This document shows, one piece after another, positions 42,326-51,949 of a stretch of 64,000 nt of DNA. Under the pieces are notes generated by a model. The model worked only from the letters and a program-made list of their open reading frames with translations. It did not search any database and was not told the origin of the DNA. The translations under genes and the position numbers were made by a program. Every line of letters begins with the position of its first letter. The stretch's first letter is position 1. Origin of the DNA: Candidatus Riflebacteria bacterium HGW-Riflebacteria-1. Its GTDB lineage: Bacteria; Muiribacteriota; Ozemobacteria; Ozemobacterales; Ozemobacteraceae. Where the stretch lies: assembly GCA_002839445.1 (NCBI GenBank), contig PGYB01000009.1:1-64000 (forward strand), in the 5' to 3' direction.

Positions 42326-44584
42326 ATGAAGACTCTTGTATTTGCAGAAAAGCCATCAGTAGGGAAAGATATCGCCCGCATTCTCGGCGCCGGCCGTCGT
42401 GGTGAGGGTTTTCTTGAGGGACAGGATTACATAGTGACCTGGGGCTTCGGTCACCTCGTTTCACTGGGGCACCCCGAAGTGCAGAACCCGACCTGGCAGA
42501 AATGGAGTCTCGATACACTGCCAATGCTGCCTCAGATCTGGAAACTTTCGGTCCTGTCTTCGTCACAACAACAGTATGATAATGTTGCGAAACTGTTTAA
42601 CCGCGAAGATGTCGGACTGATAATAAATGGCGCTGACGCTGGCCGTGAGGGCGAGCTTATTTTCAGGCTCGTTTATCAGCATAGCGGTTGTAACCGGCCA
42701 ATCAAGCGGTTGTGGATTTCGAGTATGACTGATGAAGCAATCAAACACGGGTTTGACGATCTGCGCCCGGGCGAAAAATATGAGCCGCTGGCGCAGGCAG
42801 CCCTATGTCGCAGTCGAGCCGACTGGCTTGTCGGCATGAACCTTACCAGGGCATACACAAAGCGCCTCAACAGCATGTTTACCCTTGGCCGCGTGCAGAC
42901 GCCAACTCTGGCAATGGTGGTTAATCGCCATCTCGAAATACAGAATTTTGTTGCCAAAGACTACTGGGAAGTAAACGCTGTCTTTTCAGACTTCAGTGCT
43001 CTGTGGTTTGATCCTGAAGCCGATGAATACCCGAGCCGGATTGATGTGGCCGACAAGGCGAAAGAACTGGCAGACCGTTTAAAAGGCACGCAGGCAGTTG
43101 TGCACAGTGTCAAAAAGACCAAAAAGAAGCAGTCGCCGCCATCGCTCTATGACCTGACAACATTGCAGCGCGAGGCCAACTCGAAGTATTCGATGACGGC
43201 TGCAGACTCGCTGGCAGTCCTGCAAACGCTTTATGAGAAGCGCAAAGTGGTAACTTACCCGAGAACTGACAGTCGTTTCCTTTCTGATGATATATTTCCG
43301 ACTATCGAAAAGCGGCTGGCAACGCTGCCGGCTCAGTATGACGAATATCTTGGCTGGTTGCGCAATAACAGGCCAACAAAAGACAAGCGCATATTCAATG
43401 ACGCGAAGGTTTCTGATCACCATGCGATAATTCCGACCGAAAAGAAGGTTACCGACACCTCTGGCTGGCCGCAGGCTGAAATAAACATTTACGACATGGT
43501 GGTGCGGCGTTTTCTTGCGGCATTTTATCCTGATCATGAATATCTGTCGACGACAGTGGTAATGCGCTCTGGCAAAGACAACTTCAAGGCAACCGGCCGG
43601 GTGATAAGCGAAGAAGGCTGGCGGGTAATCTACACAAAGCGCCAGCAGGCAGTCGAGAAAACTTCAGATAAAGCTTCTGAACCCGGTGTTGAAGATGAAG
43701 AGAATGAACAGTCGTTGCCCGATCTCAAGAAGGGCGATACTCGGCTGGTTGAAGACGCTGTTCTCCTGACAAAAAAGACCAAACCGCCGTCCGCATACAC
43801 TGAAGCGACGCTTCTGCAGGCGATGGAAACTGCCGGTAAGCTCATCGAAAGCGAAGAGCTGCGTGATGCCATGAAAGACAGCGGTCTGGGCACTCCGGCA
43901 ACCCGTGCTGAAATCATCGAAAAGCTGATCAGGGTTGACTACATGCAGCGTGATAAAAAAAAGCTGGTGCCGACGCCAAAGGGCATACAGCTGGTGGAAG
44001 TGGCAGCATCAGAGATAAAGAGCCCAGAAATGACGGGAAGCTGGGAAAAGCGCCTCTCCGATATGGCGCGTGGCAAAGAAGATCCCGACGCCTTTATGGG
44101 CGATATCGCCAGCTTTGTCAGCATAATTATTGAACAGATTAAAAACGCTCGCAACCTGCATTCTTCTGCCGCAGCGCCCAGGCATCAGTCGGCTTCTTCC
44201 GCAAGACCCGAAGCGAAAACTGACGCCAGGCCTGAAACCAGATCTGTACCCAGATCTGACGCCAGGCCAGCAACCTCTGCCGCGCCGGCAAAGACTCCGA
44301 TCGTTCGCCAGACTTTTGGTGAGTGCCCCGCCTGTGGTCGCGGACAGATCATCGAGGGTGCTCGTGGCTTTGGTTGCAACAGATTTAAAGAGGGCTGCAA
44401 TTACGTTGTCTGGAAAGAGTTTTACGGCAAAAAAATTACGCAGTCAGCGATAGATCTTCTAATTCAGGGCAAAACCACGCGCATGATCAAAGGCTTTGTT
44501 CTCGAAGACGGCCGAACCGTGGCCGGTCGCCTGAGTATGAAAGAAGATCGCAGTGGTATCGAACTTGTGGTAGTAAAAGAATAG
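42326..44584 (+). CDS. topB: DNA topoisomerase III (type IA)
   Basis: This 752-residue enzyme relaxes and decatenates DNA by single-strand passage. The TOPRIM domain shows A-E-K-P-S-V-G-K and N-G-A-D-A-G-R-E-G-E-L-I-F-R (about 101-114). The catalytic Tyr311 lies in V-V-T-Y-P-R-T-D-S-R. A proline/arginine-rich linker (about 615-665) leads to a C-terminal zinc-ribbon-like domain with C-P-A-C-G-R-G...C-N-R-F-K-E-G-C. The extended C-terminus matches the longer TopB variants found near conjugation systems and in many chromosomes. No mobile genes are nearby. It may be co-transcribed with the rhomboid gene 50 bases downstream. Confidence 0.95.
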   Translation: MKTLVFAEKPSVGKDIARILGAGRRGEGFLEGQDYIVTWGFGHLVSLGHPEVQNPTWQKWSLDTLPMLPQIWKLSVLSSSQQQYDNVAKLFNREDVGLIINGADAGREGELIFRLVYQHSGCNRPIKRLWISSMTDEAIKHGFDDLRPGEKYEPLAQAALCRSRADWLVGMNLTRAYTKRLNSMFTLGRVQTPTLAMVVNRHLEIQNFVAKDYWEVNAVFSDFSALWFDPEADEYPSRIDVADKAKELADRLKGTQAVVHSVKKTKKKQSPPSLYDLTTLQREANSKYSMTAADSLAVLQTLYEKRKVVTYPRTDSRFLSDDIFPTIEKRLATLPAQYDEYLGWLRNNRPTKDKRIFNDAKVSDHHAIIPTEKKVTDTSGWPQAEINIYDMVVRRFLAAFYPDHEYLSTTVVMRSGKDNFKATGRVISEEGWRVIYTKRQQAVEKTSDKASEPGVEDEENEQSLPDLKKGDTRLVEDAVLLTKKTKPPSAYTEATLLQAMETAGKLIESEELRDAMKDSGLGTPATRAEIIEKLIRVDYMQRDKKKLVPTPKGIQLVEVAASEIKSPEMTGSWEKRLSDMARGKEDPDAFMGDIASFVSIIIEQIKNARNLHSSAAAPRHQSASSARPEAKTDARPETRSVPRSDARPATSAAPAKTPIVRQTFGECPACGRGQIIEGARGFGCNRFKEGCNYVVWKEFYGKKITQSAIDLLIQGKTTRMIKGFVLEDGRTVAGRLSMKEDRSGIELVVVKE

Positions 44585-44634
44585 TCGAAGCAGATAGTTC
44601 TTTACAGGCAGCTCAAATCAGATAGGTTTTGCGC

Positions 44635-46821
44635 ATGGATATCGCCTACAGATTGCTGATGTATCTTCTCATGGCCAATGTTGGTTACATGATGTTTTCG
44701 CTGTTTCAAAAAGGCTTCAAACACTATTCCGGCTACATTTCGCAGCTGTTTTTTCTGCTCTGCCTCATGATAGTCATGCTGGCTCGCGATTTCAGCGGTG
44801 GTCTTGCCATCAGCCTCTCGCTGGCCGGAATCGGTGTTCTAGTGTTGCTGCCCATGTATCTGCAGCGGCAGATTGACCTGTTGATGGCAGAAAACCGTTT
44901 CACTGAGATTGAACCATATGCCCGCTGGAAGTCGCATCTGGCATGGACTGAGATGAATTCGCATCTGCACGAACTCGCTCTGCTCGCTGAAAAGTTTGGC
45001 GAGAATGTTGCGCAGCTTGAGCAGGAAATGCGGGGCATGCTGCGGCGAGGCGAGCCTTATGATGGCGTAACTCGCGTTTTCCTTGGGCTTATTCACTTTA
45101 ATAACCGCAATTTCAGCGGGTTAATTGATGATCTGCGCTTGCCCGATAAAAAATTCTCTGAACAGTCTTTTGAAGAACTTCTTTATCTGGTGCGCGCATA
45201 TCTTGAGACCACCAGATACGATGAAGCTGTCTCTGCGCAGATTGCCCTCGAAATGGCGACCGCTGACGGAGAGGATTCGTCGCCGGAAAAGCGCGCCAAC
45301 CTTGTTATCAGCCGCATGATTTTCTTTGCGTTTCTCGGCTGGAACGAAGAATTTGACACTTTGATGAAGGCTGAAGAAGAAGGTATCGACCGGCTTCCGC
45401 CAGATCTTAAAGATTTCTGGTGGGGTGTCTGTCGCTTTAATTCAGGTGACTATGAAGCCGGCGAGAAAAAAATGGCCGGAATCATCAGCGCTTCAGGCAA
45501 AGAAGAGGATAGCGAGGCCTGGCTGCCTTTTATGCGCAAACGCTATTTTTCGTTAGTCGAAAATCGTGATTTTTTTGACCGCAAAGTTCTGTCTCATCTG
45601 AAAAGCTTGTATGCAGGCAATATCGAAGAGTTCAGGGCGGTGATGAAAGCTGATGAAGAGCAGGCTGAGATGATTGAGACTTCAACGCCAGCTACCAGCC
45701 TGTTGACGTGGATAATCATGATCGTTTCGGTAGTGTTGATCGTGACCCGTAATGTCGAAGATATTGTGACGCTCATTGATCTTGGCGCCAACAGCTCGTT
45801 TCTCGTTCGTGAGGGCGAGTATTTCAGGCTGTTCTCATACCAGTTTATCCATATTGGCTGGGTGCATCTGCTGATGAATCTGGTCGCCCTCAAATTTTTT
45901 GGCCCCCCGATTGAGCGCATTACCGGCTGGCCACTCTACCTGGCTGCGTTTTTTGTTTCGGGCATTGCTGGCGGCCTGGCGGCAGTGCATACTGGGCAGC
46001 CTCTGTCTGCCGGGGCTTCGGCTGCTGTTCTCGGTCTACTGTCAATGGCCATTGTTTTCGAGGTATTTAAGGTTAAAGGCTCAGAAAGCCTGGCCCGCCG
46101 CAACAACTTTTCGACGCTGCTGTTCATTCTTGTTATAAACCTGATCATTGGCGCTGTTGAAAAGGGTGTTGATAATAGCGCCCATCTTGGCGGCCTTTTG
46201 GGCGGTGCTATTATCGCGATTCTGCTGTTGCCGATTCTAAAAGCGCCTCTGTTTAAACGCCTGGCAGGCTTTGTTGCCGTGTGGGCAGTTATTTTTATCG
46301 CGGGCATTTCTTCATGGCAGATGTACAGCCTGAATAACGTCGGATTTTATCCGCGCACCATCAGAGAATTCGCAGAGATCAGCAACGCATCTGCGACTTT
46401 CGCGCTGCAGCTTCCCGCCAGCTGGCAGATAGATCCGTCTGAAAACAAGCCTTTAAGCCTTGAGGCGACAGGCCCTTTTCGGGAAAGGGTCTCGGTGCTG
46501 GTCGGCTTGAATGCTGAACCTGCCGAAGACGTGCTGGCAGAGTATGTTGAACAACGCTCACGTGAGATCGAAAATACCCAGGAAATAAGCCTGAAGTCGC
46601 GGCGCGGCCCGGAAAAGCTCGATGAGCTCAGATCTGGTGTGTATCGTGTTCGCTGGTTGATTGAGTCGGGTGGTGGGCCGCTGTCAGTCGTGGATTACCT
46701 TGTTTTTGAAAAAGACGTGCTGTTTCTGGTGCGCTTTTTTATTGGCACAGAGTCTGCCAGTTCTTATGAAAAATTGACCGGCCAGGCTGCCGCAACTGTA
46801 AGGCTTTTAGAGAATAATTGA
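44635..46821 (+). CDS. Rhomboid intramembrane serine protease with long N-terminal helical region
   Basis: This protein has about 728 residues from the ATG at 44635; a TTG two codons earlier is possible. Two N-terminal membrane helices (about 8-75) are followed by a TPR-like cytoplasmic region (about 90-345). The rhomboid core (about 355-550) has H-I-G-W-V-H-L-L-M-N-L, the nucleophile Ser462 in A-G-A-S-A-A-V-L-G (Ala where Gly is usual) and the catalytic His517 in A-H-L-G-G-L-L-G-G. A C-terminal soluble domain (about 560-728) follows. The dyad is intact, so proteolysis of membrane proteins is likely. A TPR-fused rhomboid could bind its substrates through the helical region. Confidence 0.88.
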   Translation: MDIAYRLLMYLLMANVGYMMFSLFQKGFKHYSGYISQLFFLLCLMIVMLARDFSGGLAISLSLAGIGVLVLLPMYLQRQIDLLMAENRFTEIEPYARWKSHLAWTEMNSHLHELALLAEKFGENVAQLEQEMRGMLRRGEPYDGVTRVFLGLIHFNNRNFSGLIDDLRLPDKKFSEQSFEELLYLVRAYLETTRYDEAVSAQIALEMATADGEDSSPEKRANLVISRMIFFAFLGWNEEFDTLMKAEEEGIDRLPPDLKDFWWGVCRFNSGDYEAGEKKMAGIISASGKEEDSEAWLPFMRKRYFSLVENRDFFDRKVLSHLKSLYAGNIEEFRAVMKADEEQAEMIETSTPATSLLTWIIMIVSVVLIVTRNVEDIVTLIDLGANSSFLVREGEYFRLFSYQFIHIGWVHLLMNLVALKFFGPPIERITGWPLYLAAFFVSGIAGGLAAVHTGQPLSAGASAAVLGLLSMAIVFEVFKVKGSESLARRNNFSTLLFILVINLIIGAVEKGVDNSAHLGGLLGGAIIAILLLPILKAPLFKRLAGFVAVWAVIFIAGISSWQMYSLNNVGFYPRTIREFAEISNASATFALQLPASWQIDPSENKPLSLEATGPFRERVSVLVGLNAEPAEDVLAEYVEQRSREIENTQEISLKSRRGPEKLDELRSGVYRVRWLIESGGGPLSVVDYLVFEKDVLFLVRFFIGTESASSYEKLTGQAAATVRLLENN

Positions 46822-46871
46822 TAAACCTGGCCGCGTTTCGCAAGTAAATATAACAATCTTCACTTTGCCTC

Positions 46872-46900
46872 TTGAAATTGTGCACCGAAAGTATTATACA
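46872..46900 (+). promoter_or_regulatory. Promoter of the LysM protein gene
   Basis: TTGAAA (46872-46877) and TATACA (46895-46900) are separated by 17 bases. The predicted transcript starts near 46907, downstream of an ATG at 46872, which supports the start at 46941 for the LysM gene. Confidence 0.5.
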
Positions 46901-46940
46901 TTCCCTAGCATCTATATCTCTACAGGGGGCCACATATTTC

Positions 46941-47615
46941 ATGAGGACAAAATTGATTGCTATCGTTATAATGACCATTCTTGCTCTGCCTGCCGGCGCT
47001 TTTGCCAAATCTGGCGACTGGTGGAAACCCAGTGGCTGGTTTTCCAAAAAGAGCCGCTCAACTACCGTTACCGGTATTATTGATTCGGTAGCCGAAGGCA
47101 AAGTCATGTTCAAGACTCTTGATGGTCAGACTCTTCAGCTGACTGGCGAAACTGCAGCCAAGGTCGGCGAAAACAGAAGCGTAAAGATCAGAGTATTCGG
47201 CAACGTTGTAAAACCAGATCAGAAGTTTCCTTCTGGTGCCGTTCAGGTAAGAAGTTTCAAGGTTCTTGAAGCAGCTCCTGTTGTGGCAGCAGAACCAGAA
47301 CCGACCTACGAACCAGAACCTTATGTGGAACCGGAACCGGTAGAAGAACCTGCTCCTTATGTTCCGACTGAGCCGGTTGTAGCTGATGACGAAGACGAAG
47401 ATGACGCGCCCTTCGTTGATGATGCCAACGACTATGATGATGAACCAGCACCCGCAGTAGCTGAAAAAACCTATGTTGTAGCCTCTGGCGACACCCTTGG
47501 CAAGATCAGCCAGAAGGTTTATGGAACTACCGGCAAATGGAAAAAGATTGCCGAACACAATGGCATCACCAACCCCAAACTTCTCAAAGTCGGCATGACT
47601 CTGAGAATACCCTGA
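46941..47615 (+). CDS. Exported LysM-domain protein with Pro/Glu-rich linker
   Basis: A 224-residue protein. The open frame reaches 46872, but the ATG at 46941 gives a proper signal peptide (L-I-A-I-V-I-M-T-I-L-A-L-P-A-G-A-F-A-K) and has AGGGGG upstream. A beta-rich domain (about 40-105), probably OB-like, precedes a repetitive Pro/Glu and acidic linker (about 110-170). The C-terminal LysM domain (about 177-224) has Y-V-V-A-S-G-D-T-L-G-K-I-S and ends G-M-T-L-R-I-P. LysM binds peptidoglycan, so it is a periplasmic wall-associated protein. It lies between a promoter and a strong hairpin and so is monocistronic. Confidence 0.85.
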   Translation: MRTKLIAIVIMTILALPAGAFAKSGDWWKPSGWFSKKSRSTTVTGIIDSVAEGKVMFKTLDGQTLQLTGETAAKVGENRSVKIRVFGNVVKPDQKFPSGAVQVRSFKVLEAAPVVAAEPEPTYEPEPYVEPEPVEEPAPYVPTEPVVADDEDEDDAPFVDDANDYDDEPAPAVAEKTYVVASGDTLGKISQKVYGTTGKWKKIAEHNGITNPKLLKVGMTLRIP

Positions 47616-47625
47616 CCTTGTGAAT

Positions 47626-47656
47626 AATCTGGCAGCACATTGTGTGCTGCCAGATT
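47626..47656. terminator. Strong hairpin after the LysM gene
   Basis: AATCTGGCAGCACA (47626-47639) pairs perfectly with TGTGCTGCCAGATT (47643-47656), leaving a 3-base loop. There is no strong T run, so it may act as a transcript-stabilising hairpin or a weak terminator. Confidence 0.65.
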
Positions 47657-47739
47657 GCATCTTAAATTAATTACTGGTAAAGCGGTTGCTGTTGTGGTAA
47701 CCTCTCAAGCAATTCACCAGTATTTCAGGAGGAATAACA

Positions 47740-47916
47740 ATGAAGAATGTTGATCTGAGCATCGAAGGTAACATCCTTACCATCAAAGTTGATCTTACCA
47801 AAGAATTTGGCAAATCTTCCTCTGGCAAATCCATTCTTATAGCTTCATCTGAAGGCAATTATGCGATTCCCGGCCGCGAAGAAAAAGTTGGACTGAACGT
47901 ATACCGCAAGGTTTGA
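47740..47916 (+). CDS. Conserved 58-residue small protein
   Basis: The frame encodes 58 residues and has an ideal ribosome site (CAGGAGGAATAACA before the ATG). The pattern V-D-L-S-I-E-G-N-I-L-T-I-K-V-D-L-T, then K-E-F-G-K-S-S-S-G-K-S-I, ending V-G-L-N-V-Y-R-K-V, resembles a small beta-strand protein found as a 'hypothetical protein' in several bacterial phyla. Function unknown. It stands alone between the LysM hairpin and its own UUCG-loop terminator, which suggests an independently and well expressed gene. Confidence 0.8.
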   Translation: MKNVDLSIEGNILTIKVDLTKEFGKSSSGKSILIASSEGNYAIPGREEKVGLNVYRKV

Positions 47917-47941
47917 TCTGCGGTTAAGCATTTAAGTCTTG

Positions 47942-47978
47942 TGCGGCGCTCCCTTCGGGGGGTGCCGCATTTTCTTTT
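47942..47978 (+). terminator. Intrinsic terminator with TTCG tetraloop
   Basis: TGCGGCGCTCCC (47942-47953) pairs with GGGGGTGCCGCA (47958-47969) through two G-T wobbles, loop TTCG, followed by TTTTCTTTT. It closes the 58-residue gene. Confidence 0.9.
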
Positions 47979-48003
47979 GTGACAAAGAGACCAGGCGGTC
48001 GAC

Positions 48004-49653
48004 TCAAGCTTCGGTGGTTTCTTCCTCTTCTTCCTCTTCTTCTTCTTCGCCGTCTTCCTCGGCTTCACCTTCTTCTTCGGACTCGCCCTCTTCTTCGCTC
48101 TCGCTCTCTTCTTCGCCACCGTCTTCTTCGAGTGCTTCAGCGTCTTCTTCTTCGAGTTCGTTTTCTTCTTCCTCTTCAGTTTCGCTATCTTCTTCTGCTG
48201 CTGTCTCAGTCGCTTCTGTTGCGCCTGCTTGCTGTGGGGCAGGAGTCGCGCCTGCTTTTTCTGCGGCATTTATGTTATCAGCTGTTGCAGCCGGTTTCTT
48301 TTTAAAACGTGACATTATGCCCTTGAGCTTGTCAATGAGCGGGGCAAGCTTTTGCATAAGTTTTCCTGGCTGTTTGAATTCTGCCTCTGGTTTGCTCTGA
48401 TCTGCTGATTGACCGAGTAAATCAAGCGACGCTGCTTTCTTTTTCTTGATAACTTTTGCAATGCCGCCAATCAGAGCCGCGATTACAATCAGCAGCGGAA
48501 TCATGAATTTTTTGAAGGTCATGCTCCAGTATAGCGAAGACGCACCTTCTGGAGGACTCTTGGCTTTTAGAGCTATGGCCAGATGTTCCTGAGCTTTGGC
48601 TGTGTTCGGCTTTTTCGCGTTATAGTGAGCCAGCGCCAGTCCGTAATTGCCCATTGGATCCTGTTTGTCGATCGCTACCAGCTGATCCGCATAGCGGCGG
48701 ATCTGCATGAAATTTGGCTTTGCTTCTTTTGATTCGGCTTCGATCCGGTATTTAAGACCGTCTTTTGTTTCGCCGGCCTCAGGATTTTCTGCAAAAAGAT
48801 CTTTTAAGCCTGCCCAGTCCTGTTTTTTGTAGAGACCCATGGCGGTGGCGAGCACCGCGTCATGACTGCCGGCCGCGGCTTTTTCGCCTTCGGAATCAGC
48901 TATCTCGGATTCACCTTCGCCGAGCTCTTTTGGCGGATTTGCTGCCAGCTGCAATGCTACGTCGAAAGCGTCAGCAGCCAGCTGTTGATCGCGCGCCAGA
49001 GATTCTTCAAACTCAAGCAGGGCAGGGTTCTGGCGCAAAGTCTTGAAAGCAGCCATAATATTGCCTGTCGGTGGCGGCACAGCTGGCGTCAGCACAACCG
49101 GCGGTGGTTTTACAGCCCTTTGCGGAGCAACTGTTTGCGATGCGACATCAGATTGAGCAGTCTGTATGTTTTGTGCGGGGCTTGAACCTGGTTGCCCGTT
49201 TTGCTTTATGGATGCGGCATTTATCGAAGGCGCGGCGTTTTTTTGCTGTGGCCTGGCAAGATTGCCAATAAACTTCATGGTAGAGGTCACGGCCTGTGCT
49301 TCTAGCAGCGACCGCATACTTTTTAGCGATCGCTCCAAGTCACGTTTAGACGGCTTTTGTCGGCCAAAATGCTCGGCAATAGGGTCGGGGAGCGCGACAG
49401 GCTGCTTAACCGTTCTGATTTCGGGCAGGGTATAGTTTACTTCAGGTGGCGGAAGCTGCCGCAAAATTTCTTCGGGGTCAATTTCGGCCATGATCGGTGA
49501 CCAGGCCAATGTCACAACAAATAGCACCAGAGAGACTTTCAATATTCTGCAAGATTGAGATTGCTTCGCTGCGCTCGCAACGAAGTGACTAAGCAATCTC
49601 AGTAAGATTGAACTTTGCATGTTTCTCAATATTCCGTAATTTTTGTTCAACAT
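48004..49653 (-). CDS. Membrane protein with TPR-like region and long poly-acidic tail
   Basis: This 549-residue protein has a hydrophobic export or anchor segment (about 40-58, ending S-P-I-M-A-E). A Pro/Gln-rich periplasmic region (about 60-200) and a helical TPR-like region (about 205-370) follow, then a second membrane helix (about 378-398), and a tail of over 80 residues that is mostly Glu. The start is uncertain: the ATG at 49653 overlaps rnhA, while a repeat element at 49557-49600 encodes the first residues before the signal segment. A TTG near 49538 or the ATG at 49620 are alternatives. I recognise no family. It ends the coupled unit with rnhA, the histidine kinase and the Ig-like lipoprotein. 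Confidence 0.65.
   Translation of the reverse strand: MLNKNYGILRNMQSSILLRLLSHFVASAAKQSQSCRILKVSLVLFVVTLAWSPIMAEIDPEEILRQLPPPEVNYTLPEIRTVKQPVALPDPIAEHFGRQKPSKRDLERSLKSMRSLLEAQAVTSTMKFIGNLARPQQKNAAPSINAASIKQNGQPGSSPAQNIQTAQSDVASQTVAPQRAVKPPPVVLTPAVPPPTGNIMAAFKTLRQNPALLEFEESLARDQQLAADAFDVALQLAANPPKELGEGESEIADSEGEKAAAGSHDAVLATAMGLYKKQDWAGLKDLFAENPEAGETKDGLKYRIEAESKEAKPNFMQIRRYADQLVAIDKQDPMGNYGLALAHYNAKKPNTAKAQEHLAIALKAKSPPEGASSLYWSMTFKKFMIPLLIVIAALIGGIAKVIKKKKAASLDLLGQSADQSKPEAEFKQPGKLMQKLAPLIDKLKGIMSRFKKKPAATADNINAAEKAGATPAPQQAGATEATETAAEEDSETEEEEENELEEEDAEALEEDGGEEESESEEEGESEEEGEAEEDGEEEEEEEEEETTEA
49557..49600. repeat. REP-like palindromic element inside a coding start region
   Basis: GAGATTGCTT (49557-49566) and AAGCAATCTC (49591-49600) form an inverted repeat around TTCGCTGCGCTCGCAACGAA-like sequence. 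This is the well-known style of dispersed bacterial palindromes, GAGATTGCTTCG...CGCTCGCAA. It lies in frame within the N-terminus of the 549-residue gene and encodes part of A-S-A-A-K-Q-S-Q-S. Confidence 0.65.
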
Positions 49654-50105
49654 TTACCGGCAGATTTGTCGCGAGCTGCTACGGCCAGCACGTCGCAACG
49701 CTCATTTTCCGGGTGTCCGGCATGACCTTTGATCCAGTTCCAACTCAGTTTGTGGCGATTCGCCTGCTTTAACAGGCGCTCCCAGAGTTCACGGTTTTTT
49801 ACTGGCTTCTTTGCTGCTGTTTTCCAGCCATTTTTCTGCCATGCCGCCAGCCAGTCTTTCAAAAACGCATTGGCGATATACTGACTGTCAGTGAAAACAG
49901 CGACAATACAGGCCTCTTTAAGTGATTCAAGCCCAGATATCACGCCCATGAGTTCCATGCGGTTGTTAGTGGTTTCCTTTTCGCCGCCAGAGAGCTCTTT
50001 TTCAACATCCTTGAAGCGCAATATTGTTCCCCAGCCGCCAGGCCCTGGATTCCCGCTGCAGGCGCCGTCAGCAAACAATTCAACTTTTTTCATTTCCTGA
50101 TTCAT
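49647..50105 (-). CDS. rnhA: Ribonuclease HI
   Basis: This 152-residue enzyme cleaves the RNA strand of RNA-DNA hybrids. The four carboxylates are visible: Asp in [16 protein letters not shown], Glu in N-N-R-M-E-L-M, Asp in F-T-D-S-Q-Y and Asp in N-E-R-C-D-V-L-A. The W-I-K-G-H-A-G-H-P handle-side motif is also present. The start ATG overlaps the histidine kinase stop as ATGA. Association with a sensor kinase operon is unusual and probably reflects gene packing. Confidence 0.95.
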   Translation of the reverse strand: MNQEMKKVELFADGACSGNPGPGGWGTILRFKDVEKELSGGEKETTNNRMELMGVISGLESLKEACIVAVFTDSQYIANAFLKDWLAAWQKNGWKTAAKKPVKNRELWERLLKQANRHKLSWNWIKGHAGHPENERCDVLAVAARDKSAGKC

Positions 50106-51949
50106 GATTTTTCTCTGACTACGTCAGGCAGCAGCACTTCAAATCTGCTGCCCTGATCGAGCTTGCTTTCTACAGTTATTTTACCATTCAATTCTTCGGT
50201 AAGTTTTTTTACAATGCTTAGCCCGAGTCCCGCCCCGCCGTATTTACGACTGTTCCCGTGGCTTACCTGATAAAAGGCATCAAATATTTTCTCGAGCTGA
50301 GAGTCTGCAATGCCAATACCAGTGTCTTTGGCCTCAATCACAAGATCCTTGCCGGATTGTGCTATTGATATCGAAATTTCGCCGTCCTTGCAGAACTTGA
50401 TTGAGTTCATCAGCAGGTTAACGACAATATGCTGCACCGAAAGCTTGTCAGTGTAGAGTTTGAGGTGGCGGTCAGGAATATGCGTGCTGAATTTTGCATT
50501 TGAGAATTGCTGCTGCTGATTAAGCAGAGCGTCAAGATAGTCTGCCAGATCAGCTATCAAAAATTCCTCTTTATGATATGTGAACTTGCCGCTTTCAAGC
50601 TGAGAAAAGCGCAATATGCCATCAATCATGGTCTGCAGGTGGCTTGAATTAAAAACGATCTGTTCAGCTATTTCCTTTACCTTGCTTTCTTCAAGAGAAG
50701 TAGTGGCTCCGGGCGGGTTATGCAGAATCTGACTGTAGCCTTTAATGGCGGTCAGCGGTGTTTTCAGCTCATGACTCATCATGGCGAGAAATTGTGATTT
50801 TGTTTTGTTGGCTTCTTCAGCCTTTTCTTTCTCGACAATCAATGCCTGTTCAGTTTCTTTGCGCAGCCTTACTTCAGTCTCGAGCTCGCTGATGATTTTT
50901 TCTTTCATCTCGGTCTCAGCCTTGGCACGTAGAAGCTCTTCAAAGGCATCTTTTATGCGCGACTCCATCTTCTGGTAGACTTCCAGGCCCTGGCTTGGCC
51001 CAAAAATCTCTATGAGCGGTAACGACGGCGGCAGCTGCGGATCTTTGAGATTGAAGATGATTCTGATTGTCTGCTCAGTGCGCCTGACCCCCATCGCTCC
51101 GACGATATAGCCCATGGCAATGATGATGTGAACCGGACTTGATGGGATCTTGGTGGCTGGAGTGCTCGTAAACAAACCAGCGTATATCGCGCAGCCAAAG
51201 CTTAAAAGAATCAGACTGATACCAATCAGCCGGGCTGAGTTTTGCAGGCGGCCCTGGGCATAACGCCAGAGATGAAGGCTCAGCGAGGCAAGATAGCCAA
51301 TGCCGATTGCATACAGCAGGCCGAATACAAACTCTTTCAGACTGTAAAGTTCTGCCTGTGCGCTTAGAATAGCGGGATTCATGAAGATCGGGATAGTCAT
51401 AAAGATAATCGTGAGCCCAATACTGTATATGAAAGGTGTCTTGCCAAATTTTACGCGGCAGACGCGCCCGAGCAGATACACGCCCGGCAGGGCAAAAAGT
51501 ATGGCAAAAACAAAGAACAGGTTGGTGAAGACATTTTGCTTGAAAGGTGACAGCCCGGTCAGCCAGAAAATAGTATCAAATGTGTTGCCGATAGCCGCGC
51601 TACATATCGACAGAGTCAGCATCAACATCGAATCTTTGGCTATGCTGCGACTGGGGATTACGCTCCAGCTGCTGACTGAAATGAGAGCTGCCGAGATGTT
51701 AAACACGACAAACAACAGATACAGCAGGCTTGCGTGCGTTTCAGAACCGTATTTAATTCCGGCCAGGTAACAGCCAAGATAGGCAAGAGCAAAGCTGACA
51801 ATCGGAGCCCACAACCAGCGCACTTCTGAACTGGTCAGGCGCTCAGTCAGATGCTTATAGTCTTCCAGCTCAATTCTGTTTTTTTCTTCTGGCGCTTCGT
51901 TTTCGCGCACATAGCGGTCAACAGAATATGCCGGGAATTCTTTGCTCAT
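50102..51949 (-). CDS. Membrane-bound sensor histidine kinase
   Basis: This 615-residue protein has about eight N-terminal membrane helices (about 45-290), a coiled-coil linker (about 320-385), a HisKA domain with phospho-acceptor His393 in [10 protein letters not shown], and an HATPase_c domain. The N box (N-L-L-M-N-S-I-K-F), G1 (D-T-G-I-G-I) and G2 (G-A-G-L-G-L-S-I-V) are present. No receiver is attached and no response regulator gene is adjacent. The N-terminal part resembles a 7TM-type membrane input of unknown ligand. Its ATG shares one base with the upstream TAA (TAATG), so it is translationally coupled to the giant Ig-like lipoprotein, which may act as its extracellular partner. Confidence 0.92.
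   Translation of the reverse strand: MSKEFPAYSVDRYVRENEAPEEKNRIELEDYKHLTERLTSSEVRWLWAPIVSFALAYLGCYLAGIKYGSETHASLLYLLFVVFNISAALISVSSWSVIPSRSIAKDSMLMLTLSICSAAIGNTFDTIFWLTGLSPFKQNVFTNLFFVFAILFALPGVYLLGRVCRVKFGKTPFIYSIGLTIIFMTIPIFMNPAILSAQAELYSLKEFVFGLLYAIGIGYLASLSLHLWRYAQGRLQNSARLIGISLILLSFGCAIYAGLFTSTPATKIPSSPVHIIIAMGYIVGAMGVRRTEQTIRIIFNLKDPQLPPSLPLIEIFGPSQGLEVYQKMESRIKDAFEELLRAKAETEMKEKIISELETEVRLRKETEQALIVEKEKAEEANKTKSQFLAMMSHELKTPLTAIKGYSQILHNPPGATTSLEESKVKEIAEQIVFNSSHLQTMIDGILRFSQLESGKFTYHKEEFLIADLADYLDALLNQQQQFSNAKFSTHIPDRHLKLYTDKLSVQHIVVNLLMNSIKFCKDGEISISIAQSGKDLVIEAKDTGIGIADSQLEKIFDAFYQVSHGNSRKYGGAGLGLSIVKKLTEELNGKITVESKLDQGSRFEVLLPDVVREKS

Noticed and set aside
47939..48400. Plus-strand Ser-rich open frame of 153 codons
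   Set aside because: It is the complement of the poly-Glu tail of the 549-residue gene; the low-complexity serine run is an artefact.
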